Shown: positions 1 to 8,378, numbered from the stretch's first letter. The stretch is DNA of 29,039 nucleotides from Prevotella sp. UBA6994 (GCA_002449845.1 DJXW01000003.1:61536-90574), one strand, 5' to 3'. Notes: a model not told the origin generated them from the letters alone. Numbers and translations are program-made.

Positions 1-32
1 CTCAACACTAAACACTCAACAAAAAACATCTT

Positions 33-1802
33 TCACGCCAATTCAAGTTCCAACAGCACCCTTAGTTTTTCTATGGCAGGGTTGTTTTTGCGAATCTCGT
101 CAAAGGCTTCCCTTTTCGTCAGGGCTTTCTTAAACTCCTTCCCTTCCGCCAATCGAAACTCCACTTGTATGTTTCCGTTGTGCAAGTCTCTTGCAAGCGT
201 AGCCTTGATTCTGCTTTTGATGGCTTGTAGTTGGTCCAGCAATATCTGATTATCCACCACCACCTCCACGTTTGGATAGGTAGTAATTTGAGGGTTGAGG
301 TTCTTCATGCGCGAAGCCAATCCCACCATCTTTTCGGGCATACGGTTACACATCATCACCCATTGAAGATGCAAGTCTTCTTGGTTAAACTTTTTTTCCT
401 CCTGATTGATGGGAACTTGTTCTTGTTGCTCTTCAACCGTTTTCTCCTTGGCTTTCAACGACCCGAACGTAGTCATCAGCGACCCAAGTTTTATGGTCGG
501 GGTGTTGGTAGGTTTTGGAGTTACGTCAATCTTGATTTCTTTCTTTGTGGCAACCTCCTCCTTCTCCTGTTTCGTCCTATTGCGCGATACAGGAATATGC
601 TCTGTCCCAGCCACCTGAACTGCTGGTTTCGACAGAGTGTTGGAGGTTAGTTTCTTAAACAGGGATTTCAGTCTGTTAGGGCGACGCCCCGCACTCGCGT
701 CATCGTCTGGCTGAGTGATTTGTGCCACTTGTATGAGCGTCAGTTCCACCAACAGACGTTTGTTGTTGCTTTGTCGATAGTTGATGTCACATTGGTTCAT
801 AATCTTGAGAGCCTTATATAAGAAAGGTACGGGACACTTCTGCGCCTGCTCCTGGTATTTCTGTTTTTGTTGCTGGCTCACCTCCAACAACGAAACCGTC
901 TGTTCGTCGCGAGCCATCAGCACGTTTCTCACGTGCGAGGCAAGGCCAAGAATCAAGTTGCCACCGTCAAAGCCTTTAGAGATGATATTGTTCAGCAGCA
1001 CCATCATTTCCGTCACCTTGTTTTCCAAAGCCAAGTCGATGAGCTTGAAGTAATAGTTTGAGTCTAATACGTTCAAGTCTTCTATTACCTTCTGGTAAGT
1101 GATGTTGCCTTGGCAAAAGCTGACCGCCTGGTCGAAGATGGAGAGTGCGTCGCGCATTCCGCCGTCAGCCTTCTCGGCAATCACGGCAAGTGCCTCTTCC
1201 TCGTAAGTCACGTTCTCTTTCTCGGCAACCATCTTGAGGTGGTTGATGATGTTCTGCACCGTCATCCGCTCAAAGTCGTATATCTGGCAACGAGAGATGA
1301 TGGTTGGCAATATCTTGTGCTTCTCCGTGGTAGCAAGGATGAAGATCACATGAGCTGGCGGTTCTTCCAATGTCTTGAGGAAGGCGTTGAAAGCCTGTGT
1401 GGAAAGCATGTGAACCTCGTCAATGATAAAAACCTTGTATTTACCCACCTGCGGAGGTATTCGTGTCTGCTCCATCAAGGTCTTGATATTTTCTACCGAG
1501 TTGTTAGAGGCAGCATCCAACTCAAAGATATTGTATGAGCGTTGTTCGTTGAATGAGATGCAACTCTCGCAATGGTTGCAAGCCTCACCGTCCTCCGTAG
1601 GACTCATGCAATTGATGGCTTTTGCAAAGATACGTGCGCATGTGGTTTTTCCCACGCCACGCGGACCGCAGAAGAGGTAAGCATGTGCAAGTTTTCCGCT
1701 CTTCACGGCATTTTTCAGGGTGGTGGTAAGTGCCGATTGTCCTACGACGGAATCGAATGTCATAGGGCGATACTTACGTGCCGAAACGATATAATTATCC
1801 AT
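33..1802 (-). CDS. dnaX: DNA polymerase III subunit gamma/tau
   Basis: This is the clamp-loader ATPase subunit that loads the sliding clamp and organises the replicative polymerase. The 589-residue protein starts with the family's typical N-terminus (SARKYRP, GQ). It has a Walker A motif GPRGVGKTT at residues 46-54, a zinc module with Cys65, Cys75, Cys78 and Cys81, Walker B IIDE around Asp128-Glu129, sensor-1 ATTE and the SRC arginine-finger motif near residue 170. After the AAA+ and collar regions (about 1-370) comes a Lys/Gln-rich linker and a tau-like C-terminal domain. It is transcribed away from the 2252 gene, and a weak TAAATTTG box lies at 1822-1829 just upstream. I did not find or test for a programmed frameshift giving a short gamma form. 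Identification is firm. Confidence 0.97.
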   Translation of the reverse strand: MDNYIVSARKYRPMTFDSVVGQSALTTTLKNAVKSGKLAHAYLFCGPRGVGKTTCARIFAKAINCMSPTEDGEACNHCESCISFNEQRSYNIFELDAASNNSVENIKTLMEQTRIPPQVGKYKVFIIDEVHMLSTQAFNAFLKTLEEPPAHVIFILATTEKHKILPTIISRCQIYDFERMTVQNIINHLKMVAEKENVTYEEEALAVIAEKADGGMRDALSIFDQAVSFCQGNITYQKVIEDLNVLDSNYYFKLIDLALENKVTEMMVLLNNIISKGFDGGNLILGLASHVRNVLMARDEQTVSLLEVSQQQKQKYQEQAQKCPVPFLYKALKIMNQCDINYRQSNNKRLLVELTLIQVAQITQPDDDASAGRRPNRLKSLFKKLTSNTLSKPAVQVAGTEHIPVSRNRTKQEKEEVATKKEIKIDVTPKPTNTPTIKLGSLMTTFGSLKAKEKTVEEQQEQVPINQEEKKFNQEDLHLQWVMMCNRMPEKMVGLASRMKNLNPQITTYPNVEVVVDNQILLDQLQAIKSRIKATLARDLHNGNIQVEFRLAEGKEFKKALTKREAFDEIRKNNPAIEKLRVLLELELA

Positions 1803-1937
1803 GTTGTTTAGATTTTGACCACAAATTTAGTAAAAAACATCGGGAATCATGGATGTAATTCGTTAAATTCGTATAATTTGTTTCAAAACACGGTTTTTGA
1901 TGGGTTGGCTTTAGGAAGAGAGTAGTAGAATTTATAA

Positions 1938-2005
1938 GGAGTTAAAGGGAGTTAAGGGAGTTAGGGAGTTAGGGAGTTAAGGAGTTAAGGAGTTAAGGAG
2001 TTAAG
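1938..2005. repeat. Tandem GGAGTTAA-type octamer array, left arm of hairpin
   Basis: About eight consecutive copies of an 8-9 base unit, GGAGTTAA or GGAGTTAG, are read here on the plus strand. The complementary array, CTCC-rich, lies 45 bases further on at 2051-2117, so the two can pair into a long imperfect hairpin between two divergent genes. Confidence 0.85.
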
Positions 2006-2050
2006 ACAATAGTCTTTCTCATTAAATCATGTAGATATAAAACATTTGTC

Positions 2051-2117
2051 TGAACTCCTGAACTCCCTTTAACTCCTGAACTCCCTAACTCCCTTACTCC
2101 CTTACTTCCGAACTCCT
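2051..2117. repeat. Complementary ACTCC-type array, right arm of hairpin
   Basis: This block consists of repeated AACTCCT, AACTCCC and TTACTCCC units. It is the approximate reverse complement of the GGAGTTAA array at 1938-2005. Because unit lengths drift, pairing would be imperfect and could slip in several registers. Confidence 0.8.
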
Positions 2118-2251
2118 AAATAGTTAAGCGAATGCGAAACTGAATCCGGAAATAAATTACAACTATCAAGTGAAAGGAGGAATTTTGCATCAGATATTAA
2201 ACCAAAAGGGAGGATTTGCGTCAAAAAGATAAAGAATAAAAATATCACTCA

Positions 2252-5233
2252 ATGAAAAGAACGGCTTTTTTATTGTTGCTGACCTTGGTGTCAGCAATTT
2301 CATTTGCACAAGAACGTAAGATTTCAGGAACACTCATCGATAGGGATACGAAAGAACCTATGATGCAAACCACCGTCCAGTTGTTGAAGATGGATAGCAC
2401 CTTCGTGTCTGGTACCATCTCAGATGAAAAGGGAAAGTTCTCTGTACAGGCTCCAGAAAATGGCAAATACCTGTTGCGCATCTCCAGCATTGGCTACATC
2501 ACGTCTATCAAGAGGTTAGAGATGGTGGAAGACCACGACCTGGTCATGGGCGATGTGGTCATGAATTCAGATGCCGTTATGCTGAAGGGAGCCACCGTGA
2601 CGGGGCAAGCCATGAAGGTGGTGCTGCGTGAAGATACCTTCGTGTACAACTCTGCCGCATACGTTACGCCTGAAGGGTCTGTTGTGGAGGAACTGGTGAA
2701 GCGTTTGCCAGGCGCTCAGGTGAGTGATGACGGTAAGATTACCATCAATGGTAAGGAAGTGAAGAAGGTAAAAGTGGGCGGAAAGGAATTTATGACGGGC
2801 GACACACAGACCGCCATGAAAAACCTGCCGACCTCCATCATCGAGAATATCAAGGTGTATGATGAGAAAAGCGACTTGAGCCGTATCACGGGCATTGACG
2901 ATGGCAATGAGGAAACGGTGCTCGACTTCACGGTGAAACGTGGAATGGACAAGGGACTCATGACCAATGCCGACTTGGGTTATGGCACGCATGAGCGTTA
3001 TTCAGGTCGTCTCTTCGGAATGTATAGGGACAGCAAGTTTCGCATACAAGGTATGGGAAATGCCAATAATACGGGCGACCGTGGCTTTGGCGGTCGTGGT
3101 GGCGGTGGCCGTGGCGGACAGGGATTGAACTCTTCCAAGATGGCAGGTGTCAACTTCAACTTCGATAACGATACGATAGAGATTGGCGGTAGCGTGCGTT
3201 GGAATCATAGGGATGGAGACAGCAAGGCTTGGTCTTCCAGCGAGAGCTTCGTGTCTCGCTCAGGTGCTTTCTCCAACAGCATCAGACAAAACTATTCTCG
3301 TAGTGACTCTTGGAATGCGCAGATGCGATTAGAGTGGAAACCAGATACCATGACCAACATCATGTTCCGCCCATCTATGAGCATTTCCACAAACGACGGT
3401 CTTTCATCAAACAATTCGGGTAGCTACTCCAAAGACCCTTATCAATATGTGGCTGACCCCTTGGCAATTGCTTCTATCGCCCAACTGGCTAAAGATAGCA
3501 TAATGGTGAACACCGAAAACAACAATAACATCAACTACAGCGACTCGAAACGGTTTGGAGGTAACGTTCAGATTAATAGAAAACTGAACAGCCAGGGACG
3601 TAATGTTACTTTCCGTGCCGAGGGAAACTACACCAAGGGTAACAGCACGAGTCTTTCTACCAGCAACGTTCACTTGTATAAGGTACTCAATGCCTTAGGG
3701 TTAGACTCTACGTATCAGACCAATCGATACAACCTCACACCCACCAAGACATATAATTATTCTTTACGTGCTACCTATAGCGAACCGCTTTGGAAAGCCA
3801 CTTTCCTACAATTGAGTTATCAGTTCAACTACTCTACCAACAAGAGCGACCGCTCTACATACGACTTCTCTAACCTGGGCGAAAACTTCTTCAGCAGTGT
3901 GCCACAAGAATATCGGGGATGGGATAGCTATCTGAACAGGTTGGAACGTCCATACGTGGATTATTACGACAAGAGCCTGAGCCGTTATTCGGAGTACAAG
4001 AACTATACTCATGACATTGAGTTGCAATTCAGAATGGTCAGGGAGAAGTTTAATTTCAACGTGGGTGTATTGGTGCAGCCGCAAAAGTCGAACTTCATCC
4101 AAGACTATCGGGGTATCTACAAGGATACCGTGCGTACGGTGACAAATATCTCTCCTACACTCAACTTCCGTTACAGGTTCTCTAAGGTGAGCAACTTACG
4201 CATCAACTATCGTTCAAATACTACTCAGCCCAGTATCTCGCAAATGCTCGACATTTACGATGACAGCAACCCATTGAACATTTCCACCGGTAACCCTGGC
4301 TTGAAGCCTTCGTTTACACAACGTCTGAACGCTTTCTATAATGGCTACGTACAGAACCACATGCGCACGATGATGTCGTTCGTGAATTTCACTACCACCA
4401 ACAATAGCATTTCTTCCAAGGTGACCTACAACGAGATTACTGGTGGACGCATCACGCGCCCTGAGAACATCAACGGCAACTGGAGTGTGCAGACGGGATT
4501 CATATATAATCAGTCCATCGATACCGTCGGGGTGTGGTTCCTGAACACCTTTACCGACTTCAGCTATAGCAACCACGTGGGATATGTATCGCTCGACCGC
4601 ACGTCAGACTCGCAAAAGAATACTACCCGTGACCTCCGTGTAGGTGAACGCCTGGCTTTGAGTTTCCGCCCTCAATGGGGACTCTGGGCTACTGAGTTCG
4701 AGATAGATGGCAGTGGCACGTACAATCATGCTCGCAACGAGTTGCAGACACAAGGCGACCTCGACACCTGGGAGTTTGCGTATGGTGGTTCTATTAACGT
4801 GACGGCTCCTTGGGGCACTTCTCTCTCGGTGGACTTGCACAACCGTAGTCGTAGGGGATACAATGACCATTCTATGAATACCAACGAGTTGATTTGGAAT
4901 GCTCAGATTTCACAGGGATTCCTCAAGGGTAGAGCATTGACCATCTCGCTCCAGCTCTACGACTTACTGCAACAGCAGTCTAATTTCAGTCGTGCCATCT
5001 CTGCCATGAACCGCAGCGACACCTACTATAATTCTATCAATTCATACGCCATGGTTCACGTCATCTATCGCTTCAATCTTTTCGGAGGGAAGAGCAACAA
5101 CTCACAAGAAGGAATGTTTGGCCCTGGCGGCATGGGAATGCCAAGAGGAAACGGTGGAGGCCCTGGTGGTGGTAACAGAGGCGGCTTTGGTGGCCCTGGC
5201 GGCGGAGGAAGACCAATGGGTCGAATCATGTAG
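2252..5233 (+). CDS. TonB-dependent-receptor-like outer-membrane beta-barrel protein
   Basis: The 993-residue protein has a signal peptide (residues 1-19, cut after SFA). A CarboxypepD_reg-like beta domain (about 22-105; SGTLIDRDTKEP, ISDEKGKF, LRISSIGY) follows, then a plug-like domain (about 110-230). A long stretch of alternating amphipathic strands typical of the outer-membrane beta-barrel protein family fills most of the remainder. Residues 275-291 form a Gly/Arg-rich insert. The barrel appears to end at YRFNLF near 945, followed by a 46-residue Gly/Pro/Met-rich tail. There is no SusD-like partner, so it is not a typical SusC pair. The ligand is unknown. It stands alone, flanked on both sides by repeat-rich spacers. 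Confidence 0.85.
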   Translation: MKRTAFLLLLTLVSAISFAQERKISGTLIDRDTKEPMMQTTVQLLKMDSTFVSGTISDEKGKFSVQAPENGKYLLRISSIGYITSIKRLEMVEDHDLVMGDVVMNSDAVMLKGATVTGQAMKVVLREDTFVYNSAAYVTPEGSVVEELVKRLPGAQVSDDGKITINGKEVKKVKVGGKEFMTGDTQTAMKNLPTSIIENIKVYDEKSDLSRITGIDDGNEETVLDFTVKRGMDKGLMTNADLGYGTHERYSGRLFGMYRDSKFRIQGMGNANNTGDRGFGGRGGGGRGGQGLNSSKMAGVNFNFDNDTIEIGGSVRWNHRDGDSKAWSSSESFVSRSGAFSNSIRQNYSRSDSWNAQMRLEWKPDTMTNIMFRPSMSISTNDGLSSNNSGSYSKDPYQYVADPLAIASIAQLAKDSIMVNTENNNNINYSDSKRFGGNVQINRKLNSQGRNVTFRAEGNYTKGNSTSLSTSNVHLYKVLNALGLDSTYQTNRYNLTPTKTYNYSLRATYSEPLWKATFLQLSYQFNYSTNKSDRSTYDFSNLGENFFSSVPQEYRGWDSYLNRLERPYVDYYDKSLSRYSEYKNYTHDIELQFRMVREKFNFNVGVLVQPQKSNFIQDYRGIYKDTVRTVTNISPTLNFRYRFSKVSNLRINYRSNTTQPSISQMLDIYDDSNPLNISTGNPGLKPSFTQRLNAFYNGYVQNHMRTMMSFVNFTTTNNSISSKVTYNEITGGRITRPENINGNWSVQTGFIYNQSIDTVGVWFLNTFTDFSYSNHVGYVSLDRTSDSQKNTTRDLRVGERLALSFRPQWGLWATEFEIDGSGTYNHARNELQTQGDLDTWEFAYGGSINVTAPWGTSLSVDLHNRSRRGYNDHSMNTNELIWNAQISQGFLKGRALTISLQLYDLLQQQSNFSRAISAMNRSDTYYNSINSYAMVHVIYRFNLFGGKSNNSQEGMFGPGGMGMPRGNGGGPGGGNRGGFGGPGGGGRPMGRIM

Positions 5234-5263
5234 TCCTTTAGAGAAGGAGAGGTGAGTTTTTTA

Positions 5264-5298
5264 GAGGTGAGAGGTGAGGGGTGAGAGGTGAGAGATTA
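5264..5298. repeat. Five tandem heptamers GAGGTGA
   Basis: Five adjacent 7-base units are visible: GAGGTGA, GAGGTGA, GGGGTGA, GAGGTGA, GAGATTA. Their reverse complement (TCACCTC) occurs in both downstream modules at 5325-5372 and 5406-5454, so this block can pair with either one. Confidence 0.85.
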
Positions 5299-5324
5299 GT
5301 CTATTTGATTGAGATTCGTGATTG

Positions 5325-5454
5325 AGACTCCAGCAGCCATGACTATTCTCTCACTTCTCACCTCTCACTTCTTTTTCTCTTCTCTCCCCCTTTCTCTCAT
5401 GTCAAAGATCCCAGCTGCCGCGGTTATTCTCTCACCCCTCACCTCTCACCCCTC
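5325..5454. repeat. Two copies of an ~48-bp direct repeat module
   Basis: Modules at 5325-5372 and 5406-5454 share the order AGA-TCCCAGC/CTCCAGC, then GCCATGACTATT or GCCGCGGTTATT, then CTCTCAC, CTCACCTCTCAC. They are offset by 81 bases and diverged at several positions. The pyrimidine-rich half of each is complementary to the heptamer array at 5264-5298. Confidence 0.75.
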
Positions 5455-5689
5455 TTTCTCCTAGCATCCCTCTCACCACTTTTTCTCTAAGCACTTGCAA
5501 AGTTACCTCTTAAATCCCCAATCACCAAAAATCGGGCTTTCAAAAGGTGTAAAAATCTGTTAAGAAATCACTACTTTCATGTTAAAAAAGCAAAACATAG
5601 TGTTTGCGATTCTCAAAGAATATTTATGCACTGCATATACATAGTTTATACAGTATGGAAAGATAGTGATGGAAAGTTTGACATTTTTT

Positions 5690-5723
5690 TGTGACATGTG
5701 ACATGTGACATGTCACATTAGTA
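5690..5723. repeat. Left arm of perfect 34-bp inverted repeat (TGTGACATG units)
   Basis: The arm contains three overlapping TGTGACATG units and ends TCACATTAGTA. Its exact reverse complement is at 5880-5913. Each arm is itself partly palindromic (TGTGACATGTCACA), so both local and long-range hairpins are possible. Confidence 0.9.
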
Positions 5724-5879
5724 GGTTCACATAATCCATATTAAAATCAGATACAAAATTATCATTAAAGGGGTATAAAAAATTACAATTTATTATCTAT
5801 TATATTTTATATTAATATATTATTATAATAATATATTAATATAATATTATATATACAGAGTTCTCTTACTATTGAAAGG

Positions 5880-5913
5880 TACTAATGTGACATGTCACAT
5901 GTCACATGTCACA
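5880..5913. repeat. Right arm of perfect 34-bp inverted repeat
   Basis: This is the exact reverse complement of 5690-5723 over 34 bases. The 156 bases between the arms are dominated by A and T, with dense TATTATAATAATATATTA-type runs around 5800-5860. Confidence 0.9.
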
Positions 5914-5956
5914 CTTTTAACAGGAAACAAAAACAAGTTGCGTGTTGCGATTTCAA

Positions 5957-5989
5957 TGGCACAATGACGCAGAAGGTGTCATTGTGCCA
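5957..5989 (-). terminator. Hairpin downstream of purN
   Basis: TGGCACAATGAC (5957-5968) pairs perfectly with GTCATTGTGCCA (5978-5989) around a 9-base loop. It lies 32 bases beyond the purN stop. No clear T-run follows on the minus strand, so its strength as an intrinsic terminator is uncertain. Confidence 0.55.
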
Positions 5990-6021
5990 ACATCGATATT
6001 ATTAATCTTCTTTTTGTTCCT

Positions 6022-6597
6022 TTATTGCTGAAGCAATATTTTTTCTATCACTTGCGGGAAATGTTCCATTTCCAAAATGTGTTCTTTGTCGGCAATGTCT
6101 TCAGGTGTGTCATCTGGAGAAATGGCAGTCTTGAATTGGGCAATGATTTCACCCCCATCACAAACGTCGCTTACCCAGTGTACGGTCATTCCCGTTTCCG
6201 TTTCGCCAGCGGCTTTCACGGCTTCATGTACATGATGGCCATACATTCCCTTACCTCCAAACTTAGGCAAGAGAGCTGGATGCAGGTTAATCATTCTCCG
6301 TTGGTAAGCACGCACCAGGAAGTCGGGAATCATCAATAAGAATCCTGCCAAGACTATGAAATCTATTTGGTACTCCTCCAACAGAGGCATGATTTTCTGT
6401 TCGTCATTGAAGTCCTTCTTCTCCATGACAGTTGTGGGAATATGGTATTTTTCTGCTCGTTTCAGGGCATAAGCGTCTGCCCGATTGCTAAGCACCAACG
6501 CAATGTTCACCAAGTCGTTATCCGTGAAATACTGAATGATGTTCTCGCAATTAGAGCCGCTTCCCGATACGAAGATGGCAATGTTTTTCTTTTCCAT
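6022..6597 (-). CDS. purN: Phosphoribosylglycinamide formyltransferase (GAR transformylase)
   Basis: This cytoplasmic enzyme transfers a formyl group from 10-formyltetrahydrofolate to GAR in purine biosynthesis. The 191-residue length is normal. The N-terminal SGSGSN phosphate-binding loop is at residues 11-16. The catalytic set is recognisable as Asn104 and His106 (in NLHPALLP) and Asp147 (in DVCDGGE), matching Asn106, His108 and Asp144 of the E. coli enzyme. GKGMYGHHVHEAV is also typical. It is the last gene of the rplY-pth-hslR-purN cluster, 20 bases after the hslR stop, so cotranscription is likely. Confidence 0.96.
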   Translation of the reverse strand: MEKKNIAIFVSGSGSNCENIIQYFTDNDLVNIALVLSNRADAYALKRAEKYHIPTTVMEKKDFNDEQKIMPLLEEYQIDFIVLAGFLLMIPDFLVRAYQRRMINLHPALLPKFGGKGMYGHHVHEAVKAAGETETGMTVHWVSDVCDGGEIIAQFKTAISPDDTPEDIADKEHILEMEHFPQVIEKILLQQ

Positions 6598-6617
6598 ATT
6601 TGTTGTTAGTTATGAGG

Positions 6618-7037
6618 TTATTCGTCCCAATCATCATCATCGTCGAACCCAAACATCAAGGCATCTTCCGAGAACGAGTCGAGAGCCCTGCGCTCTTTCT
6701 TCGTAGGTCTTCCCGTACCCCGAGCCCTGTCCACGAAGCCGCTGATACGGCTCATCTCCAGCAATTCGTATTGCTTGGGGTCGGTAACGTTTTCATAAAT
6801 CTCAGGAATCAGTTTTGCCCCTACACGTTGCTCGATGGTCTTCAGCACCTTAAACGAATACGTGATGGGAGGTTTCTTCACGTCAACGGTTTCCCCCACC
6901 TTGATGGGTCTGCTGGGTTTCACGTTCACGCCGTTCATGGAAACGCGCCCGTTCTTGATGGCGTCCACGGCTATTGAGCGAGTCTTGAAGATTCTTGCAG
7001 CCCATAGCCATTTGTCTATGCGTGCGGTTTCACTCAT
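6618..7037 (-). CDS. hslR: RNA-binding S4-domain protein, Hsp15 family
   Basis: The 139-residue protein carries an N-terminal S4 RNA-binding domain (about 4-65; RIDKWLWAARIFKTRSIA, then NGRVSMNG and KPSRPIKVGETV). In E. coli the relative Hsp15 binds 50S subunits carrying a stalled nascent chain. The C-terminus is acidic (FDDDDDWDE). The open frame extends further upstream, but those residues overlap pth and do not look like the family. I chose the ATG at 7035-7037 because it overlaps the pth stop in an ATGA, which is typical translational coupling. Its place beside pth fits a role in rescuing stalled ribosomes. Confidence 0.9.
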   Translation of the reverse strand: MSETARIDKWLWAARIFKTRSIAVDAIKNGRVSMNGVNVKPSRPIKVGETVDVKKPPITYSFKVLKTIEQRVGAKLIPEIYENVTDPKQYELLEMSRISGFVDRARGTGRPTKKERRALDSFSEDALMFGFDDDDDWDE

Positions 7038-7609
7038 GGTTTCTTTCCAGCTTTGTTGAATTGGTTCATGGTAATGTCTATTCCAGCCAGCACGAAGCTC
7101 TTGATGATTTCCACGGCTTGGTCGATGCTGGGTTGCAAGGTCTTCATGTCTTCTTCGGTATATTTTCCTAACACCCAATCGATTTGTCCCCCTTGAGGAT
7201 AATCGTTGCCTATGCCCATGCGCAGCCGGGGATAGTCTTGTCCGATGAGTTGTTGGATATGTCCCAAGCCATTGTGTCCGCCATTGCTCCCCTTGGCTTT
7301 CAGTCGAAAAGCGCCCAAGGGCAGGGCTACGTCGTCAGAGATGACCAAGAGGCGATGCTGGTCGATGTTTTCCTTGTTCAGCCAATATCGCACGGCATTG
7401 CCACTGAGGTTCATGTACGTCGTGGGTTTCAGCAGAAACACTTTTCTTCCCTTGATAGACGTTTCTGCCACATAGCCATAGCGTTTGTCCTCAAAAACAA
7501 TATTGGACGCCTTCGCAAAAGCGTCCAATATCATATAGCCTGTGTTGTGGCGGGTATTGGCATATTCGTTGCCTGGGTTACCCAAGCCTACAATGAGGTA
7601 CTTGTCCAT
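7034..7609 (-). CDS. pth: Peptidyl-tRNA hydrolase
   Basis: It releases tRNA from prematurely dropped peptidyl-tRNA in the cytoplasm. The 191-residue length is standard. Family motifs are clear: GLGNPG at residues 8-13, NTRHNTG with the catalytic His21, KPTTYMNLSG, the Asp-containing SDDVALPLG, and GSNGGHNGL. The start codon overlaps the rplY stop by one base (TAATG) and the stop overlaps the hslR start by four bases, so the three genes are tightly coupled. Confidence 0.97.
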   Translation of the reverse strand: MDKYLIVGLGNPGNEYANTRHNTGYMILDAFAKASNIVFEDKRYGYVAETSIKGRKVFLLKPTTYMNLSGNAVRYWLNKENIDQHRLLVISDDVALPLGAFRLKAKGSNGGHNGLGHIQQLIGQDYPRLRMGIGNDYPQGGQIDWVLGKYTEEDMKTLQPSIDQAVEIIKSFVLAGIDITMNQFNKAGKKP

Positions 7610-8220
7610 TATTCAGCCTCTTCGGTTGCTTCAGCGTTAGCGGCAGCAGAGAGAGCGGCACGTGTCATCTTGATAGAACATACCACCACTTCCTTGCTGG
7701 TAGCCAGTTCAAGACCTTCGAAGCTCAGTTCACCTACCTTGATGCTCTTACCAATCTTCAGGTTGGTAACGTCGATGTCGAGGTGTTCTGGAATCTGTGG
7801 ATAAGGAGCAGTCACTTCAATCTTGCGGATAGAGAGGTTCATACGTCCACCGTCGCGTACACCTTGAGCCAAGCCATTGAGTCTAACGGGGATACCGATG
7901 GTGATGGGTTTGTCAGGATTCACCTCGTAGAAGTCGATGTGCAACAATGCGTCACTCACTGGGTGGAATTGCAATTCCTTCATGATGGCAATGTGATGCT
8001 CACCGTCGATGTTCAAGTTGATGACGTAGATGTGTGGAGTGTAAACAGCCTTGCGAAGGTCGTTCATGGAAATGGCAAATGCCAAAGCCTCTGGTTTTCC
8101 ATCTTTACCCACTTTCTCTCCGTAGAGGTTACAAGGAACGAGTCCTTCTTTTCTCAAGGCTTTGGTAGCCTTCTTGCCTACGGTCTCACGTTTCTGACCG
8201 TTCAATGCAAATTCTTTCAT
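7609..8220 (-). CDS. rplY: 50S ribosomal protein L25 (long, CTC/TL5 type)
   Basis: The protein binds 5S rRNA in the large ribosomal subunit. At 203 residues it is the long form with an N-terminal L25 domain (about 1-95; TVGKKATKALRKEGLVPCNLYG, GEHHIAIMKELQFHPV) plus the C-terminal TL5-type beta domain (about 100-190; IGIPVRLNGLAQGVRDGG). An Ala/Glu-rich tail ends the protein. It is the first gene of a four-gene minus-strand operon, with a Bacteroidota-type TACCTTTG box at 8299-8306. The pairing of rplY with pth is common in bacteria. Confidence 0.96.
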   Translation of the reverse strand: MKEFALNGQKRETVGKKATKALRKEGLVPCNLYGEKVGKDGKPEALAFAISMNDLRKAVYTPHIYVINLNIDGEHHIAIMKELQFHPVSDALLHIDFYEVNPDKPITIGIPVRLNGLAQGVRDGGRMNLSIRKIEVTAPYPQIPEHLDIDVTNLKIGKSIKVGELSFEGLELATSKEVVVCSIKMTRAALSAAANAEATEEAE

Positions 8221-8298
8221 AATTAAATGTGTTACTCTAAATTAAGTTATTTCTATTGCTTAATTCGCCATCACACGATGCGTTCAAAATAAGCGGTG

Positions 8299-8306
8299 CA
8301 AAGGTA
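8299..8306 (-). promoter_or_regulatory. -7 box TACCTTTG for the rplY operon
   Basis: On the minus strand TACCTTTG fits the Bacteroidota TAnnTTTG element, about 80 bases before the rplY start. The region about 20 bases further upstream is T-rich but lacks a perfect TTTG. Confidence 0.6.
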
Positions 8307-8378
8307 CTAATTTTAATTGGAAAACGAAAAGCTAAATTAATAAAAATCACATTTACTATATAAAATACAGAATAATTC

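Larger units (their letters stand above)
1803..2251. other. Divergent intergenic spacer with repeat hairpin, no gene
   Basis: The 449 bases between dnaX (leftward) and the outer-membrane receptor gene (rightward) hold no credible coding sequence. The right part must contain the receptor promoter. I see only a weak match (AATTTTGC near 2171) and no clear TAnnTTTG box. The middle is occupied by the tandem and inverted repeats listed separately. A small palindrome (AGAC-AATA-GTCT) follows the left repeat block near 2004-2015. Confidence 0.7.
5234..6021. other. Repeat-rich, AT-rich spacer, no gene
   Basis: This 788-base spacer holds no credible coding sequence. It contains heptamer repeats facing two complementary modules (5264-5454), a perfect 34-bp inverted repeat of TGTGACATG units (5690-5723 and 5880-5913) enclosing an AT-rich core, and a hairpin next to the purN stop (5957-5989). 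I looked for DnaA-box-like sequences (TTATNCACA) and saw none. Confidence 0.75.

Noticed and set aside
1938..2117. CRISPR array
   Set aside because: Units are 7-9 bases with no unique spacers, and there are no cas genes.
2252..5233. SusC-type glycan importer
   Set aside because: No SusD-like gene follows and the plug/barrel features fit the standalone outer-membrane beta-barrel family better.
5690..5913. Replication origin (iterons plus AT-rich core near dnaX)
   Set aside because: No DnaA-box-like TTATNCACA seen, no dnaA/dnaN nearby, and dnaX is not an origin marker; kept only as an unexplained repeat structure.
7038..7178. Upstream extension of the S4-domain protein
   Set aside because: It lies entirely inside pth in another frame; the ATGA overlap at 7034-7037 marks the start.
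7184..7804. 206-codon plus-strand frame opposite pth and rplY
   Set aside because: Antisense shadow of two well-identified genes; no domain-like pattern.
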